A stretch of DNA of 64,000 bases from Gnetum montanum (GCA_015680685.1 MNCI01001860.1:189341-253340), one strand, 5' to 3'. Shown: positions 10,803 to 24,044, counted from the first letter of the stretch. Notes: generated by a model not told the origin, from the sequence alone. Translations and numbers: made by a program.

Positions 10803-11911
10803 GAAATTGAAATTTTATTAAATATGTGGGCCATCTAGATATGTTAGAGAGTAGAAGTAAACATGCTATGAATTTTTAAAATATCATGAAGAATATTACC
10901 AAGTGTGCTTGATAACATTTGGAAGAAATGAACCAAATTTGCAATTGTAATGTATCATTCTTTTTAATGTACTCAAATAGAGGACATTGTAGGCAAATGT
11001 GAGATTCATATTCAATGCTATTTATATTATACTATCATCATATGAGCTCTTCAATTGGATACATTGATATACTTTATTTATGTAACAAGCATTATTATGG
11101 GTAGAATCTATGCATCAAATGAATTCGATTCTTGGAAGCAAGGAATCAAGGATTTGTGATTCTAAATGTATTTAGGTACATGGGTATATGAAAAAGTTGG
11201 GGATATTTTCATAGTTAGGGACATTAATTAAAATATACTAAAATATATAAACTATATTTTCCTTTAATTCTTTTGCATTTTAGATTTATTAAAAATTATC
11301 TTAAATTTAATTTAAATTAAAAATCTCTATAAAGAATCTAATGTACTTTTGTCCATGCTCTTGCTTCAAGTACACTTCCTATGCACAAATCTGCTGAGAT
11401 TAGCAAATCCCCAACGTATAGGGTAGAATTAAGTAGATAGCTAGTTATAGTAAATCATGTTCATCCTTAAATCCTTCTTAAAATTTAAAGGATTGGCAAT
11501 GCTAATATAAAGATATTAAGAGAAAGAAAGAAGTTTGAGTATAAAGAAAAATAAATATCCAAATCCCATGGAAAGAAATTTTAGTTGAAGTTTATATTTA
11601 ACTATGCTTTACCTACTACTTGTTTCAAAATAGATAATCAATTATGAAACTAAAATTGAAATTTTATTACATTTGTAGACTCTCTAGATCTATTGGATAG
11701 AAAATATACATGCTATGAGTTTTGAAAATATCATTAAGAAAATTATCAAGGCTTCTCAGTAACATTTTGAATAAATCAACCAAATTTGTAGTTGTAATAT
11801 TGGCAACATTTTGAACAAATCAACCAAATTTGCAATTGTAATAACTCATATTTGTTTGATGTACCTAAATATAGGACATTGTAAGAAAATGTTATATTCA
11901 TTTTCAATGTT
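10803..11911. repeat. Diverged direct repeat of about 220-260 bp
   Basis: 10803-11020 and 11650-11911 share the same order of blocks: AAATTGAAATTTTATTA, CATGCTATGA, AAAATATCAT, ACCAAATTTG, AGGACATTGTA, and TTCAATG at the end. The copies differ at many positions and by indels, so the duplication is old. A third weak block of the same kind appears near 12420-12465. The family is unknown. Confidence 0.7.
11761..11842. repeat. 38 bp tandem duplication with 6 bp spacer
   Basis: 11761-11798 and 11805-11842 both read AACATTTTGAA, then AAATCAACCAAATTTG, then TTGTAAT, with a few substitutions. It lies inside the second copy of the older direct repeat, so it arose after that duplication. Confidence 0.85.
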
Positions 11912-13570
11912 ATTGGCTCTTAAATGGTTTAGATATATGCAAAGAAGAATAGATAATAAGTCTATAAAAAAAGTTGTTACTAGTACTAGGAAACCATCAA
12001 AAAGAAGGTCAAAAATACATAGGATAAAACAATTGAAGACAATCTAAAGAAATTGCAAATAAACAAATATATAGCTCTTTATAGAGGTGAATGGTAAAAA
12101 GAACTCATGTAGCTAACCCCATTTTATTGGTACAAGGATAGGATGAGTATGATAATAATGATGTTGATAATGATGATATCATCAAAAGAAATGAACAATG
12201 TATTATCATTGTTATGAAACTTTTCCATTCTATCATCACTATGAAACAAAGTTTGATAAAAAATTTCAATATCTTTGAGATAAAAACAATAGTTTGGTCT
12301 TCTCTTTCTTTTAATTGAAGGATGAAAACAATTAAGATCTTTCTTTATCACTTGTAATAAACTAGTTTATCTTTGTCTAATAAATTCCGTCTTCTTAGTT
12401 TGAATCAAATATTTATGAAATTGAACTTGAAATTGAAAAATTTATCACATTTGTAGACTAAAAGTAATTTTTACATGAGTTGATAGTTTATAGTGACTTT
12501 TAGGGTTTAATAAAATTCAAGTTATCTTACATTCTTCATGAAACCATTATTGATTGTTTGTATTTTAGCTTTTGGAAATTATATTATTTACTATTTAGCA
12601 TAAAATTATAATTGTAGCATTATATGTAGACATAACTTTAATAAATAAAATATGATGTAATTATTTATTAATATTACAAGTGAAGAGAGAAAACATAAAT
12701 TATTGATATCATTTCAAAGGATTACCAACATGAAAGCTAGTTTGACTTGTTATGATATTGAATAGAGTTAAAATTATGTAAGTTAGTCCTCCAATAGACC
12801 ATTAGAAGAGGACATAATAAAACCATTTTATTATATATATATAATACATTATAATTAATCATTTAAAAATTATATATATTTTTTCCATAACACACTTGGA
12901 GCATGTAGCTTATAGTTATGTAAGTCATAGGTTCAACCCCAATGTTTCTTGTAGTATAGTATTGCTCAAGTCTTGCAACTTATAAGGTAAATTTATATTT
13001 TCAATTATAATAAATTTATAAGTTAGCTTAGTGGAAAGAGCCATGTTTATTGGATAGATCCATGGGGATTTCATTGTAGATAAAGTAAAAATTACTAGTG
13101 CGTAACGTTGAGCTATAAAGTTTAAATTGGACTATATATCTTGGGATGTACCTATATTATAATTATTTCAAGGTTCCAATGGTTCCAAACCCCACAACAC
13201 CATCACCTTCGCCACCCCACCCTTGATAAAGTAAAAAATTAGTTTCAATTTATATTTAGAAATATAAAAAGCACTTAAAAAATCTTTATCCTTTGATAAA
13301 GTAATCATTTAAAATTTAAATAATATCAAATTTTACACTTTTTAGAAAATATCTCACTAGCAATAAAATTGCATGGAGTGATTTCAACTCCAAATAGCAA
13401 TAATAGTCCAAAATATATATCTATATTTTGGCCAAGAAAAATTTTTTCTTTTAAAATAAATTAAATCTTACTATCAAATCTTCCCTAGACATAGAAAAGT
13501 ATGGTAGATAGTGAACATAATTTAAGTGGGATGCTAGAGTTTTCCCAAATGGAAAACCCATGAATTACCA
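11912..13570. other. AT-rich intergenic DNA with no gene seen
   Basis: About 1.65 kb. Short open stretches (78 codons at 11811-12047 plus, 75 codons at 12124-12351 minus) are low-complexity Lys/Ile/Asn-rich translations of AT-rich DNA and carry no recognisable domain. A run of about ten TA-type dinucleotides lies near 12830-12845. The stretch ends where the Ath-2 LTR starts. Confidence 0.6.
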
Positions 13571-14446
13571 TGATGAGACAACTTGTTTCGTCTTATTTTT
13601 TGTGTTGGTCGAAAGGCCTATGATAAATCATGGTATATAAAATAACTATGATATCGTAACTATAATATCATAGCTCTATTTACAATGTCATAGATAAGAT
13701 ATAGTGGGCCATGATCATGCCTATAAATACAATCTCACTGTCATGTCAAATTTATCTTTGGTTAATCTTATAGCATAACTCTTTGAATTTCATTTTACGA
13801 ATTTAGAGTTAGTTGTAAGTACCTGCACTATAGTGATAAACAATTGTACAACATCTTTATTCAAGTGGAATGTACCTGAACACACTTCATGTATAGAAAT
13901 AATGATCAAGATTGTTCTTTGTCACTACAACATTTCACTTAGACTATATTTACTTACTATTGAATTTACTTTTCATTTTCACTTTACATTTCTAGAATCT
14001 ATTAGTTATTTGGTAAAAAGTATGATCGATTTCAAGCATGCAAATATAATCGTCTAGTAACCCAAATAGTAACTTAGCTTGTGTTTCTCAATTGTATGTA
14101 ACTTGGTAATCCCAAGAATGGTTTTATAAGCCTAAAGCATGTATAGTAAATTAGGAATACTTGCTTATTGTTAGTCTAGATAGTATTTGATTTCCATTAT
14201 CCTTTAGTCACTAGAATTCACACTCTAGTAATACTTTAGCTCATTAACATAAATTAATCATATGCCTTACTAAGAGCTAAATCATACATCATGATTTCTA
14301 CTAACTTTGGTGAGAAAAAAAATGATTAAGAACTTACTATTAATATACTAGTATATAATATTGCCCCATACAAAGATTATGATTTGGTCACATTTGTACA
14401 CTTATGACTTATATGATTAGGTGTTGGAAACTCTCGCTATTCATCA
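13571..14446 (+). repeat. 5' LTR of Ath-2
   Basis: It starts TGATGAGACAACTTG, comparable to the Ath-3 LTR start TGATGAGACTTG, and ends TTCATCA directly before the primer site. A TATA motif (CCTATAAATAC) lies at about 13721, at the same relative place as in Ath-4 and Ath-5. The left edge could alternatively be 13621 (TGATAAATCATG). The partner LTR is not in the window, so no duplication can be checked. Confidence 0.6.
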
Positions 14447-14466
14447 TTAGTGTTGTTGTTGGGAAT
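14447..14466 (+). promoter_or_regulatory. Primer-binding site of Ath-2, degenerate
   Basis: TTAGTGTTGTTGTTGGGAA touches the LTR end. It aligns with TTGGCACCGTTGCCAGAG of Ath-5, the best-preserved copy. The form resembles the tRNA-Asp type site of Athila-like elements, from memory of the family rather than a tRNA alignment. Confidence 0.5.
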
Positions 14467-14585
14467 GGTATCAATATATAGTAATTAGTTGATTTTATTA
14501 GATTTCGCTATGTTGTCATCTTACAATTTATCTTTTAGACATATAATAATTCCTAAGCACACATTTAAATACTAATCGATCAAAC

Positions 14586-15705
14586 ATGACTTTGACAAAC
14601 AAAGTAAATTTCCCACCTTATAAAAATATTAATAAAAGCAAAGATAAAATTTATGCTAAATAAAATTATAATGGACCAATGCAAACAAGAATTCATATGC
14701 TCACATCAATCTATATTATCCTAACTTGACTTTTATCTTTCACCAAGATGAGTAATTCAAATGGAGAGACTTACAAGGTAAGATTGTACTACCATCAAAT
14801 TGTTCAAATCCATCTATGCTCTAAGTATCTCTACTTAGATATAGTCTTGGCCACATACATGGAGGTTACTAGGTTACTAAGAATATGACTAGACCTTATT
14901 AGCCAACTGAAGCCCAAGCTAGAAGAGATGTTGTTATGAAAGCAAGGTAATAATAAGAGAAATGAAAACATGCACCTCAAGTGATCTTACTCTTGAAAAA
15001 GGAACATATGGAATATCAAGCTATAAATTGTCATCATAACTGATGCGATTCTTACCCATATGTTCTATACATTAAAGATCCCATGCAACAAAATCTTTAT
15101 TTAGCCTTAGCAAAAATACTATTAAGAAATGAGATAAGCCCCAAAATAAAGAATCATCCAAGGACTACAGACTCTGGTATATCTAAAAGAGAAGACTCAA
15201 GGGGCCATAGAAGAAATGCAAGCTAACATCACTCTCTAAGCCTTTCATCCTCTTCATCACCTTCATTAATAGATTATAATAAGGATGAATTGAGACATGA
15301 AAGCAAGACTCAATGAAGGGATCAAGATTATATGCTTGATAGGGAAAGAAGCCAAGATCATTATAAATAGCCAAAAAGAGAAAGAAATCATGATGAAGAT
15401 GAAGAAAAAGAAAGAGGGAAAAGGAATAGGATAAGAAATGAAGTAGAGCATCAAAAGGATCATGATCACTATAATAGAGATGATGAACCCTTATTAACCA
15501 CAAGAAGCATGATCAATATTAGTGAGATCATTTACATTCTAACTAGGTATCAAAGGGACAATCCCATTAAGTGATTAAGTATAAACAACATTCTTAAATT
15601 TAGAGGATATAATGCTAATCCATAACACCACCTTCAAGCTTTTAATGATGTCTTTGTACTTTCAAATATTGAAAATAAGTGGCAAAAACTCAAGCTATTT
15701 CCAAG
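14586..15705 (+). pseudogene. gag of Ath-2, 5' half
   Basis: An ATG at 14586 is at the position of the gag starts of Ath-4 (18362) and Ath-5 (53331). Downstream blocks translate like the Ath-5 gag, for example HQDE, then RDLQG, at about 14740-14780. The acidic/His-rich middle matches as well (15200-15540). The frame has many stops and indels. The coding sequence breaks at TTTCCAAG (15705), where Ath-3 is inserted, and resumes at 48436. Confidence 0.6.
15701..15705 (+). repeat. Target site duplication of Ath-3 (CCAAG), left copy
   Basis: CCAAG at 15701-15705 recurs at 48436-48440, directly outside the two Ath-3 LTRs. Joining the outer flanks restores the Ath-2 gag order seen in Ath-5 at 54420-54460, which independently confirms the insertion. 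Confidence 0.9.
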
Positions 15706-16801
15706 TCATGAGTAATATGTTTCCCCTATACTGAATCATACAAATCACATGTGTGTATGCATGATCTAGTAGAATTTCATGGATAGAACTAGTGTGGTGT
15801 TTAGATTGTTAAGCATTGATTGCAAGTTGTTGTTTGCTCACTTGGAGTAGCGGTAGCTCTATCACATATGGTTTAGTCCAAAATGAGGCATATGATTATG
15901 ATGTTATGTAGGCCTTAAAATAACTAAATAATAATATGAAAATTAATTATGTAATCTACTTAACAATAAAAATTGATCCTAAAATATTTCAAGGGCAATG
16001 AGTGTTCATTCCTAGCTTGTTGTACAAGTCCTAAACTCAGGTACCCACTGCTTGGATTACCAAGTGTTATGCTACTAGGCAAATCAAGCAATAACACTAT
16101 CAAGATTACCAAGAGAATATATGTTTATGCTCAAAACTAGTTGCGCTCATTCTGTCGATTGATTAATATGCATGGAAATGTAAATATTAACTAAGTACAT
16201 AGAAAATAAATTACATTGAAAGTAAATCTATTCTAAGTTAAAGTACTTCAATGAATAAGAATCAATCTTGATCTCATGGTCATTCATGAAATGTGTTTAG
16301 GTACAATGCCACTTGAATAAAATGATGTACAACTAACTCAAATCCATACTGCGGGCACTCACAAACTATTTTCTAAGATTACAAAATAAAATTGCAATAT
16401 TTTAGATACACTATTGATCAAATGGTGCTAAATACGTGATTGGTGCTTACATATTTATAGGAAAATATAAGCATTACTTTGATAAGGATATGTTAATGCA
16501 TTTAGTTGCATTGATGGGGATGTGTCGATGCATCCTCGTTGATAAGGATGCATCAATGTAGCTAAGTTATAGAAAATGTGATATTGCATCTATAATATAC
16601 CGAATGTGATATAGCATCTATAATGTAGTAGCCAATTGAGACACATTGATAGGGATGCTACAACACAAATGTGACATAGCATCTATGATATAGCATTAAT
16701 GATATAGGCTCTACGATATCTCAGCCAATTAATATACTTGATAAATTGATGCTTCATGATGTCTCTATGACTCAACTACTTGACATATCAAGTCTCATCA
16801 T
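15706..16801 (-). repeat. 3' LTR of Ath-3
   Basis: On the minus strand it starts TGATGAGACTTGATATG and has a TATA box (CCTATAAATATG) at about 16450-16462. It is 1096 bp long against 1095 bp for the partner at 47341-48435, with the same block order throughout. The outer end reads TCATGAG on the plus strand, a mutated TGATGAG. The two LTRs differ at many positions, so the insertion is old. Confidence 0.85.
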
Positions 16802-16830
16802 ACCCCCACTACTGACTAAAAATGAATCCT
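16802..16830 (-). promoter_or_regulatory. Polypurine tract of Ath-3
   Basis: On the minus strand AGTCAGTAGTGGGGGTA ends exactly at the LTR start. It aligns with AGTTAGTCATGGGGGTA before the 3' LTR of Ath-4 (about 25673-25689). It primes plus-strand DNA synthesis in this class of element. Confidence 0.75.
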
Positions 16831-17346
16831 CAAGTCATATATAAATGGATGAAGTTTCATGACAAAAATTATGGGGTGACCAAGAGTAGATTGGTTGCCA
16901 TTACTAAATTGAAGTGATGCATTACAAAATTTTATTTGAGTGGATGTATTACAAAATGAAAAAAAGACTAGATAGATATTAGAGTTTACAAAATTGTAGA
17001 GGTCTTCAAAAATTCACTAAAGATGAATCTTCTTATTATTGCTAGTGGTGGCAGACTTCCCAACCATGACTATTATGTTGGTGCTTTTCTTTTGTGCAAA
17101 ACATTCTTGAAGGATGGAGTAAAACTACTTCTCATTAACATTTCTAGTAAGTGAACATGCAATGTTTGATTTTTAATTCTTGTATGTGCTACTATTTGTA
17201 CATAGGAATATCCTCCTCTACCCTTTTCTTGGCCTCTTTTCCTTACCTTGTAAAAGACCTTCAACCTTAGGTACTTTGTTTAGCATCATCTAACATCACC
17301 AAAGAATCAACATTAGTTTTGATAAATTTTCCTTGGTTATTAACCT
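16831..17346 (-). other. Ath-3 internal sequence, 3' part
   Basis: Decayed sequence upstream (minus sense) of the polypurine tract. A 63-codon open stretch at 17073-17264 is basic but has no domain I recognise. It is interrupted at 17346 by Ath-4 and continues at 26558. Confidence 0.5.
17342..17346 (+). repeat. Target site duplication of Ath-4 (AACCT), left copy
   Basis: AACCT at 17342-17346 pairs with AACCC at 26558-26562. One transition separates the copies, in line with the age of the element. Confidence 0.8.
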
Positions 17347-18220
17347 TGATAAAATAATTTTTTGTTGTAATGCGATATAATATCCCTGATATCATAACTA
17401 CGATGTTGTAGCCCATCCTATATCATTGTTGATGTGATGTCTTAGGATCTATGTAGCCCTATAAAGAATAGCACTTGGGCACACAAACATGAAATTTCCA
17501 TTTCAACACTTAGCCAAACTCTTGCAATTTTTTTTTTGTAGTTTAGTAATAGAGTGAATGCTCATAGTGTGGTGTTGAGCAATTGTACGGTATCTTTATT
17601 CGAGTGAATTGTACTTGGACATAGTTCATGATCGACAATAAAGATTGAGATTGTTTTTCATCATTGTAGCATCCATTTAGTTTTCTATTTTTTAATTAGA
17701 ATAATTTTCTTATTTTTCAAGTTAATCATTTACAATTCAAGCACTTTATTTTACATGTTATTAGTAAGAGGTATGGATACAACTAGTTTCAAGTGCTAAG
17801 TGTAGTTATCTAGTGACCCAGTGGTGGCATTACTTGATTCAATTAGTAGTAATACCACTTGGTAATTCCAATGATAACTATATGAGTTCAAGGCATGTAT
17901 GGTAGGCTAGGACCATATATCCATTACACTAGGCTAAGTTAGATTTATGTTTTCCTAGTTTACTAGACTTAGAGTTTTATCTTCAACCATGTTTACCATT
18001 AGGAGCATTAAGAGCCTTACAACATCAACTAATCATATGCCTCACTAAGAGTTAAATCATATGTACAAACATCACTAACTCGAAGTGGAAAGACAATAGT
18101 CTGAAACTTAACATCAATTACTAGCATAATTATATTTTCCATTCCTAGATTATGATTTGTTCATGTATAAAGACTCAGGACTTGTATGAAAGAGTGTCGG
18201 GATACCTCCACCACTCATCA
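17347..18220 (+). repeat. 5' LTR of Ath-4
   Basis: It starts TGATAAAATAATTTTTTG and ends CCACTCATCA. TATA motif CCCTATAAAG is at about 17458. Matching blocks in the 3' LTR include GTAGCCCATCCTA, TGTAGCCCTATAAA, GACAATAAAGAT and CATATGCCTCACTAA. It is 874 bp long. Confidence 0.88.
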
Positions 18221-18240
18221 TTGGCATTGTTGCCAAGGAT
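18221..18240 (+). promoter_or_regulatory. Primer-binding site of Ath-4
   Basis: TTGGCATTGTTGCCAAGG lies directly after the LTR and differs by a few bases from TTGGCACCGTTGCCAGAG in Ath-5. Confidence 0.65.
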
Positions 18241-18361
18241 GTGTCAATGTATGCTAAGTAATTGATCTTATAAAGTTCATTGTATCAAGAACCACAAAGT
18301 CTATCCTTATAACTTTAATTAATCTTAATAACACACATATAACTAAGCATCAAATTACAAG

Positions 18362-20650
18362 ATGGCTCCAACACTTAAAGAAACATTATCACCTACTTGA
18401 ATATCCACAAAGAATAAATGAAAAAACACATGATGATGATGACTAGAGTGCACCAATGCAAACATGAATCTCATATCCTCACACCAATTATTATTACCTT
18501 GATTTTACATTCATCTTTCATCAAGATGAGAAAATGAGATGGAGAGACTTGTAGGACAACATTGTTTTACCTCCAAAGCATTCAACACGAGCCATGGTTC
18601 AAGCAACCTTAAGGGAGATGAATCTAAGCCATGCATAAGAGGGATATCATGTGACCAAACACATGACTAGATCATATCAACCCATAAAGGCACAAGTACG
18701 AAGAGATGTTGCTATGGAGATAAAGCATGAAAATAACAAGGGAAAGAAAGTCAATCCTAATGTTGTCCTAGAAGAACTTGATGGCAATGCATTCTTAGTA
18801 GGAAAACTCTACCATAATCATGGAGTTGATTCACAAACACCTATTATACATTTGGAAGAACTTGTCAAAGTACAATTGCATTTGGCCCTTGTAGATACAC
18901 CAAGAAGAGAGGCAGATGACTCTAAACATAGACAGAACTCAAGGCCTAGAGCTTTTGTAGGATCACAAAGAGATGAATTTTAGAGTCAAAAAAGGAGAAC
19001 TAGTTGGCATCATTTCCAAACTACTTCATCTTCCATCTTACGATCATCAATGGACTCTAATAGAAGGGAATGGAGGTGCAAAGATCATGATAGGGAGAGA
19101 CATTAGGCTCATGATAGGCATGAGTATCATCAAAGGTATCTTGATGAAGAAGATGATGAGTATCAACTATGAAGAGATAAGAATACATGAGAAGAAAGAG
19201 AGCAATATGAGTACCAAAGGAGACATCACTACAATAGAGCCTAAAAATCCAATGATCATGAAGAGCCCCTATTGACCACTTGTAGCATGATCAACATTAG
19301 GGAAGTAGTATATATTCCAACTAGGCATGTGAGGAATAATCACATCAAGAAACTTGATATGAATAATATTTTGAAATTTTAAGGTGGTTACAATGCATAT
19401 CTACAACATTACCTTCAATAATTTCATGATGTCTATGCCCTTCAGAACATAAAAAGTGACTAGCAAAAGCTCAAGTTGTTTCCCAGAATACTTATCAAAA
19501 AGGTAAAGAGCTGGTATAGATCATTGGAACTAGAATCAATCAGAAGATGAAGTACCATGCTCAAACTCTTCAATGATAAATATCAAACCTATTCAAGGGT
19601 TTCCAATGCCAAAAAGAAAATCCAAGGATGAAGGAAAGGGGCACACAAATCCCTTGATGTGGAAATGGATAGATACTACTCTCTTCTACATAGATGCCTA
19701 GGCCATGGATTCTTGCAAATGGAATAGCTTAGGCATATTATTAATGGGTTAAGAACTAAAACTAGAGAAACCCTTGGGGTTTACACCTAATGAAGACTAT
19801 TAGAAATGACCACCCATAAAATTTAAAGGCTAGTAGACTAGGTGGTGAAGGAGGAAGGTGAGTTGAAAAAGAGAGAATTACCAAAGGAATATAATTGAGA
19901 TCCATCAATCAAAAAATGATATGTATGAATATGTGACAAGAAAGGGGAAGAAACCTTAGAGGATGTGATCCAAAAGAAAGCTCTACGAATTTAAAAATTT
20001 GTCAATGATATAGCAACTAAGGTACAAGAGATATGGGACTTAGTGGATGAAAAGTTCATTACAACTTTGAACATTGTAGAAGAAAGAACTAAAAAGTTCT
20101 TTAATAAGGGTAAGGATATGGAAAAAGAAAGATACTATGGACATGAAAACTATAAGTAGAAAGGCAAAGTTACTTTAGTGGAAGAATGTAATAACTCAAG
20201 CTCACAAGATGAGGAAGGATGCAAAGTGTGCCAATATGAACATCCCAAGGGATGTTGCCCTATCATGACACATTTTCAAGAATCTGGGGCATATTCACTT
20301 AACCCAAGATTCATCAAAAAGCAATGCCAAGATAGTTACCTTACCCTCAAGGTAACTTTAAATAGTCATTCCAAGTAGCTTACTACCCAAGTGGAGCTTA
20401 TCCTCAACCATAGGAGTAGTACTAGCAGTAGTGGCAACAACCATAAGCATGGGAAATACCACTGCCAAGGCAATAGTATCCATTTAGGTAACCAAACCCT
20501 TATGGAGACTATGTGTAGTGTCCAATATCTCTAGGGAATGTGTTAGTTCATACTTCTCAACATTATCCACTTGAATATTATAAAACTACCACTTCTAGTA
20601 TGGATTGCAATCCATATGTACATCAACCAACAACAGGTACAGTAAGTCAA
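18362..20650 (+). pseudogene. Decayed gag of Ath-4
   Basis: The ATG at 18362 (MAPTLK) matches the gag start of Ath-5. Recognisable blocks follow: HQDE and RDL near 18520, an Arg/Asp/His-rich region (18890-19280), a capsid-like stretch (KLKLFPR, SWYRSLELESIRR near 19460-19550; LGHGFLQME near 19690), and the cysteine/histidine motif CKVCQYEHPKGCCP at about 20220-20260. A Pro/Gln/Tyr-rich tail runs to about 20650, as in Ath-5. Frame 18651-18983 is open because of an indel; the rest is broken by stops and shifts. Many stops are TAG or TAA where the better copies have Gln. Confidence 0.7.
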
Positions 20651-20824
20651 TCTATATATACATGCCAAGAGTTAGAAAATTTTTCATTCTTCCATTTTAC
20701 AAGAAGAGAAGTTTTTGTTGTTTTTTTGAGCTTTAGCAACCAAACTTCATGAAGCTATAACTTTCTTACTATAGCTCCAATTTTTGTAATTCTTGAACCC
20801 TGTTGATTATAGATTACTCAACTT

Positions 20825-20840
20825 AGTCATGGGGGAGGGG
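20825..20840 (+). promoter_or_regulatory. Internal polypurine-like motif of Ath-4
   Basis: TTAGTCATGGGGGAGGGG at about 20824-20841 resembles the terminal tract at 25674-25689 (TTAGTCATGGGGGTA) but lies between gag and the accessory gene. A 29-base direct repeat starting CAAACTTCATGAAGC flanks it (about 20740 and 20851). Confidence 0.55.
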
Positions 20841-20899
20841 TCTCAAACTTCATGAAGCTATAACTTTCTCACCGTGTACTATATTTTTTAACTTTTTGC

Positions 20900-23752
20900 T
20901 CTATGTTTTCCTACAACAGTCATCCCTTCTGATGAAGTTACCATTGTATCAGGGCATACTGAGGCCACCCTATTTATGAAATATGCAGAGGTAGAGTGGT
21001 CACAAAAATGGTTGCAGATGAAAGCTCCTGAGTTGATCATCAGCCACCTTACCCAAGCAGGTTTGATGGACATGTTCACTGCTTTGACTTCCAATGTTCT
21101 GGCGATTGAGATGATCACCATTGTTGATTCTTTCAGTGATGATGCTTCCCATTCTTTCAATGTTTGAGGAGTCAAGGTATCTTTCCACCTGACCACTAAG
21201 TTCCTTTCCAATCTTTTTGGCAGGCCAATGGATGGTGCTAGGGTGGCCATAGATAAAACAACTAAAGAAGGCCAGGTTCTAAAAGAGCTTGAAGAGTGGT
21301 TAGGCATGTCTCAAGGTCCTAAAGGTTTTGCTATGCAAGATGATACCGAATCAATGGAGATGAACTTCTTGTATCCTCTCTTCTAGGCACGGGCATTCCT
21401 TAAATCTCTCTCTTAAGGAAGGAACCTTGGGATCGAGTTTGCACATGTTGTACATGCAGTCTTAGAGTTAGGCATGCATTACAACTAGGCATAGTTTCTT
21501 AGATCTAGCTTTCATGAAGAGATTATCAGATTACGGTCAAACATCCATGTCAAATCCCACTTCACATTTGCTTTCTTCGTGGGGTACCTACATAGGTTTT
21601 CTGAGTTCTTAGTAGTTTATGTTGATAACCGTTATATATTGAGGGATCGTTCACAGTTGTCCCACCCCTGGATTCATCATTTTTTAGCACCATTAGATCT
21701 CAGGACCCACCCAAAGGCATCAATGAATCAGTGTCTGTCACTACTGGGGGTGCAGCTTGTCATTCCCATCATTCCCATGATAGCTTGGGATTGGAACTTC
21801 CTATACTACACACGTCTGTTAAAAGGGCTGAATGTCTGATTTGTGAGATCGTTGGGAGGTTAAAGGAGAAGGTGAAGAGGAATGAACACCCAAAGGAGCC
21901 TACTCCAGAGGTGAGACCACCAAGAGAGAAGAAGATCCACTTTGTACTACTAGTGGAGGCTAAGTATTTTATTTTATTGTTACATATTTACTTTTTTATT
22001 GTTTTTTGGATTATATGTTATTAAATGTACATATATGCTATGTCATACTAATTCTAGGATTTTGGTATTATTTAGAGGAAAGTCCTGAGAGGGAGAGAGG
22101 TCATGGCCTCGATGGTTAAAGCAGAAGCGGTCATCACAGGGCCAAAGGAAGAAGGAAAAGAAGGGGAAGAAGCAATGGAGGAACCTCCTACTCCTCAAGA
22201 GGAAGATGTGACAAGCATCGTGGGGACAAAGCTTGCGGAGGCTTTGGATGCACTTAGGCATTCAAGTGATGAAAGAGGTGTCTTTGATGGTTTCTTCTAG
22301 GGATCTTTGCAACTTGGTTATCCACCCAAGCTAACCAACAAAGGGCTTTTTGGTATGTTCCTTTTAGCTCAATCCATATTTTGGTACCCTTTTTACTTTT
22401 ATGTGTTATTTTTCTATTATCTTGATTTTTTCTAGCATCAGAGGTAGATGTTGAGATTTCTAAGGCACATACATCCTAGGCAATGGTGTTAGGATCATAG
22501 GTTCTGATTGAGGTGACCTCCCCTACTTGTCCCACATCAACTGACCAACTAAGGCCATGGCCTAAGATGCCTAGTAAAATGGACTTTGTCACAGGCATCG
22601 TTAATGATGTGGTCACTCCCCTACAATAGGCTCATCCAGATCTAAGTATATGTCTATTACGTATTTGTGCTAAGTGTCTGGGTTTATTGTGTTTCTTTGC
22701 TTTCATTGCTGATTATAGCTGATTCATATGTGGGATACTTACACCTACAAGCACCAAGCTCCAATGGGATCCTTCTGAGGCAACTCATATTGATGCCCTC
22801 TCTAAAATGTCAAGGAATATTGAGTAAGTCCCTAGAAAGGTTTACGATGCAGTTTTTGGTTGTGTCGTACAAAACACTAAGTCACTTTGGACTTGTAGGC
22901 ATTCAGTTGAATATCTATGGGACAAGGTACACTGATTGAAGGAAGCACTAACAAAGAAGAGAGAGGAGAAGAGGGATCTCCAATCCTATTATGATTTTGC
23001 TGTTGCATAGAAGTCTAGTCATAGCATCTGGTGCACATCTGAAATCACCTATGCACGTTACTGGATGATTTTAAATAGCAAAGTGTAGGTGACACAGGAT
23101 TTAGCATAACAAAGGGCACAAATGGATTTTCTGAATAGGAAATGTCACGATTGGAAATCCTTTGTTGCTAAGGTACATAAGTGGGGTCAAGACCAAAAGG
23201 ACCACACGCATCAGTACAAGAAATAGTTAAAGGAGGAGTCAGTTGAACATCGTCAGATGGAGATGTTCATTGATGGGCTTGGCTTGCGTCCTCCTTACGA
23301 TAGGTTTTCTGAGTGCATCGAGGTGGAGGGATCTCCTGAGAGAACCATTACTATCACCTCCGGGGAGGCTTCGATAGGCATGTTCTCTCTTGAGCGCCCT
23401 ACCTGGACTTCGGTGGACAAGGTTAAAACCTTGGCTGGTATTGATCTTGGCTTAGAGGAGGATTGGATAAATGTGCCTGAGGAAGAGATTCTACGGCATT
23501 TGGAGGCCATCCTAAGGCCTTCCTTACTTGTGAGTGTTTTATTATGGCACTTATTTTTATATGGTTTTATTGTTTTCATTGTTAATGTTACTGTTTTTTT
23601 TTAGTTTTGCATTCATGATTTGCTTTATTACTCTTACCTCTTTTTTTGTCTTTTTCTTGGCTCTGTTATAGGGACATGTTAATGATGGAGTTGGCCCCAA
23701 TAGAGCGAGAGTAGATGATGAAGAAGATCTTGGGGACCTGCACCCTTCATGA
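20900..23752 (+). pseudogene. Accessory gene of Ath-4, multi-exon, homologous to the antisense gene of Tat-1
   Basis: Translated blocks along this stretch match the antisense gene of Tat-1 in order: AGLMDMFTAL with a VDSFSDD segment (21050-21140), VSFHLTTKFLSNLFGRPMDG (21175-21235), KELEEWLG to PLF (21275-21385), HFTFAFF to FSEFLVV (21555-21620), KLQWDPSEA (22760-22785), SLWTCRH and YLWDKVH (22880-22930), KCHDWKSF and WGQDQKDH (23140-23205), and a SPERTITI domain (23335-23525). The last intron is 23530-23671 (GTGAGT...TATAG), and the last exon 23672-23752 encodes a short acidic tail (VDDEEDLGDL) ending TGA. An earlier intron probably lies around 21955-22080. Several in-frame stops are present, most explainable as C-to-T. 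The middle part resembles plant mobile-domain or putative transposon-protein families only in general pattern; no catalytic motif is identifiable and the function is unknown. Confidence 0.72.
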
Positions 23753-24044
23753 GCTTACTATTAATCAAGCTTTAGCTATTAAATGTTTTGGATTTTTGGA
23801 TGTTTAATGGAAATGTATGATGGACAAATGTAATAATATGGATCTAATCATGGCATAATGTGTTGGAATTTTATTACCATATTCATGTATCATTTTTTAT
23901 TTTATATGTTTTTTTTTGTTTTCTCAAGTATTATCGTGAACATATGCATCTAGCTAAATGTAAAATGAGGGAACAAAAAGTAAATCCAATATTTGTAAAA
24001 GAGGAAAGTAATGAGAAGGCATGAATTGAAATTATAACTTGTAA

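Noticed and set aside
15183-15503. 106-codon minus-strand ORF rich in Phe, Leu and His
   Set aside because: It is the reverse complement of the acidic, His-rich part of the Ath-2 gag.
21000-21307. Minus-strand open frames of 62 and 139 codons in Ath-4
   Set aside because: The plus-strand frame there matches the Tat-1 accessory gene, so the antisense frames are shadows.
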